DNA of 6,582 bases, taken from NCBI GenBank assembly GCA_947176115.1, contig CAMWPK010000087.1:1-6582 (forward strand), in the 5' to 3' direction. The notes under the pieces were generated by a model. It worked only from the letters and a program-made list of their open reading frames with translations. It did not search any database and was not told where the DNA came from. Both the position numbers and the translations under genes were made by a program. The DNA is from an uncultured Clostridia bacterium. GTDB lineage: Bacteria; Bacillota; Clostridia; Christensenellales; UBA3700. Shown here piece after piece: positions 5,710-6,582 of this stretch (position 1 is the first letter of the stretch; the number at the start of each line of letters is the position of its first letter).

Positions 5710-5730
5710 CTAAACTACAGGAGATATATA

Positions 5731-6147
5731 ATGAAAGAATTAAACCTTGAATTCCTTGAACAATATAAACGTCTTGATAAACTTTGCAAAGAAACGCTAA
5801 ACAGTAATGAAGGCGTATCTTCATATATTAGCGAAATGGAAATGACCCCCTATGAATCAACTGAGAATATTCCGATATGGAATTCAACTTTTAAGCAAAT
5901 AAAACATTACCGTTGGATGCGCAATCAATTGGTTCATGAAATTACTTTTGACGAAGAACTTTGCGCTAAAGAAGATATTGACGGTATTAAAAATTTATAT
6001 GAATTGATAGTTAAAGCTCAAGACCCTTTAGCTATTGCCAATTGCGCAAAACAAAGTTACTATTATTATTCAAAGAATAATGAAAATAGCGAAAATCAAG
6101 GCTCTATTTGGAACAAAATAGTATCAAAAATAAAAAGTTGGTTTTGA
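5731..6147 (+). CDS. 138-aa protein with Rx4H (HEPN-like) motif, unknown function
   Basis: A predicted soluble, mostly helical protein. The N-terminal helix LEFLEQYKRLDKLCKE is followed by a GVSSYISEME segment (28-37). Next is the core HYRWMRNQLVHE (59-70), which contains R64-N-Q-L-V-H69, matching the Rx4-6H motif of HEPN-superfamily RNases and nucleotide-binding proteins. LCAKEDIDGIKNLYELIVKAQDPLA (78-102) then forms another helix pair. A polar low-complexity stretch (YYYYSKNNENSENQ) leads to a short amphipathic end, IWNKIVSKIKSWF. I recall similar uncharacterised Clostridia proteins with RN-x-L-x-HE. The HEPN link rests on one short motif and is tentative. The ribosome site AGGAG (5719-5723) is 7 bases upstream. 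It converges on the XRE gene with 21 bases between. Confidence 0.83.
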   Translation: MKELNLEFLEQYKRLDKLCKETLNSNEGVSSYISEMEMTPYESTENIPIWNSTFKQIKHYRWMRNQLVHEITFDEELCAKEDIDGIKNLYELIVKAQDPLAIANCAKQSYYYYSKNNENSENQGSIWNKIVSKIKSWF

Positions 6148-6168
6148 CAAATTGTATAACTTTAATAA

Positions 6169-6378
6169 TTACTCAACTGCTATTCCCTCTGTCAATTCTT
6201 CAAACGTTGTGCCAAGAACGTTGATTATTTTAAGAATATTATACAAAGACGGCTCAACTTTGTTACACTCCCATTCGCTAACACGCTGTTGAGTAGTGTT
6301 CATCTTCAGAGCAAACTCTTGTTGGCTCATTTTATTTAACATTCTTAAACTCTTCAGATTTTCTCCTAACGTTCTCAT
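6169..6378 (-). CDS. XRE/Cro-CI family HTH DNA-binding protein
   Basis: A 69-aa protein consisting almost entirely of one HTH_3-type domain (residues 5-62). Helix 1 is LGENLKSLRMLNK, the HTH pair is MSQQEFALKMNTTQQRVSEWECNK with the recognition helix around 28-38, and PSLYNILKIINVLGTTFEELT completes the five-helix bundle. No sensor or dimerisation domain is attached, so it resembles minimal phage-like or toxin-antitoxin-type repressors that dimerise through the bundle. Predicted role: cytosolic transcription repressor, plausibly of its own promoter and the divergent one at 6412-6440. No Shine-Dalgarno sequence precedes the ATG; an extended -10 box ends 8 bases upstream, so the mRNA is probably leaderless. 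The next in-frame Met codons (M13, M17) would destroy helix 1. Confidence 0.9.
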   Translation of the reverse strand: MRTLGENLKSLRMLNKMSQQEFALKMNTTQQRVSEWECNKVEPSLYNILKIINVLGTTFEELTEGIAVE

Positions 6379-6386
6379 ACTGTAAT

Positions 6387-6395
6387 TTTATAACA
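6387..6395 (-). promoter_or_regulatory. extended -10 promoter of the XRE gene (leaderless)
   Basis: On the minus strand TGT-TATAAA (6395 to 6387) fits the extended -10 pattern TGnTATAAT (5 of 6 in the hexamer). No good -35 is found at 17 bases (TCAAAT). Only 8 bases separate the -10 from the ATG, so +1 lies at or within two bases of the start codon. Confidence 0.55.
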
Positions 6396-6411
6396 TAGTA
6401 AGTCTTTTTAT

Positions 6412-6440
6412 TTGAGATACACTATATTTAGTGTTATTCT
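6412..6440 (+). promoter_or_regulatory. divergent rightward promoter with palindromic spacer (operator candidate)
   Basis: TTGAGA at 6412-6417 (5 of 6), exactly 17 bases, then TATTCT at 6435-6440 (4 of 6). Sixteen of the 17 spacer bases (6419-6434) are the palindrome ACACTA-TATT-TAGTGT. A dyad held between -35 and -10, next to a divergent minimal XRE gene, is the classic place for its operator. The transcript would start near 6447 and leave the window. Confidence 0.5.
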
Positions 6441-6479
6441 GATAAAAACAGTTTATTCAAGTAATATTGTATGAACTTA

Positions 6480-6568
6480 GTTTACCGCAACTGAAATAAC
6501 CGATTATTTTAGTTGTATTAAGCGTGTTTGTGGCTAAACAAAGTGCCTCAGATTAAGTTGCGATAAAC
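6480..6568 (+). other. structured leader candidate: two competing long pairings
   Basis: The last 204 bases hold no ORF of useful size but clear structure. Hairpin A pairs CAACTGAAATAA (6488-6499) with TTATTTTAGTTG (6504-6515): 12 pairs, one G-U, around a CCGA tetraloop. Long stem B pairs 6480-6492 with 6556-6568: 12 of 13 positions, one C/A mismatch, starting GTTTACCGCAAC. A and B share 6488-6492 and cannot form together. A further small hairpin TTTGT/ACAAA (6527-6542) lies inside B. No T-run follows either stem. It could be a regulatory 5' leader, a small RNA, or an end of a mobile element cut by the window edge. Confidence 0.4.
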
Positions 6569-6582
6569 ACAATATCTAGTAT

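Noticed and set aside
6471..6494. Seven-codon leader-peptide ORF (ATG AAC TTA GTT TAC CGC AAC TGA) overlapping the competing stems
   Set aside because: An attenuator peptide would be attractive, but there is no ribosome site, no run of one amino acid and no T-run terminator after the stems.

Overview
This is a low-GC, Gram-positive-type chromosomal segment, most likely from an anaerobic gut or environmental member of the Clostridia. The reasons are AT-rich spacers, near-consensus sigma-A promoters (several with exact 17-bp spacing), strong AGGAG-type ribosome sites, an FMN riboswitch, an ECF-transporter S component, a GPH-family symporter, and a tRNA with an encoded CCA. The species cannot be fixed from the window. 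All coding regions read cleanly in the standard code, and I see no insertion sequence, CRISPR array or rRNA.

Layout. (1) Positions 1-1670: the 3' half of an FMN riboswitch, cut by the window edge, leads into a two-gene vitamin operon made of an ECF S component (122-817) and a pyridoxal/pyridoxamine kinase (828-1670). The operon ends at a bidirectional terminator shared with a convergent gene for a small single-TM protein (1715-1969, minus). (2) Positions 1970-2204: back-to-back promoters serve that small gene and a tRNA-Val(TAC) with its own terminator. (3) Positions 2205-3481: an isochorismatase-fold cysteine hydrolase with its own promoter and terminator, then a 192-aa multi-TM protein of unknown function whose consensus promoter places +1 on the A of the ATG (leaderless). 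(4) Positions 3495-4892 (minus): a GPH-type cation:sugar symporter with its own promoter. (5) Positions 5025-6147: two small unknown genes reading rightward, a 2-TM protein and a 138-aa protein with an Rx4H motif. (6) Positions 6169-6582: a 69-aa XRE-type DNA-binding protein (minus), apparently leaderless. It is divergent from a rightward promoter whose -35/-10 spacer is a 16-bp palindrome, followed by a leader with two strong, mutually exclusive RNA pairings. The gene this leader would serve lies outside the window.

How the parts fit. Only the first two genes form an obvious functional unit, vitamin uptake followed by phosphorylation trapping. It is notable that an FMN-sensing element sits in front of a kinase for vitamin B6. 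The remaining genes are mostly single transcription units with their own promoters. The right end (XRE regulator, palindromic operator candidate, structured leader) is the part that looks most like an undescribed regulatory unit, but it is truncated.
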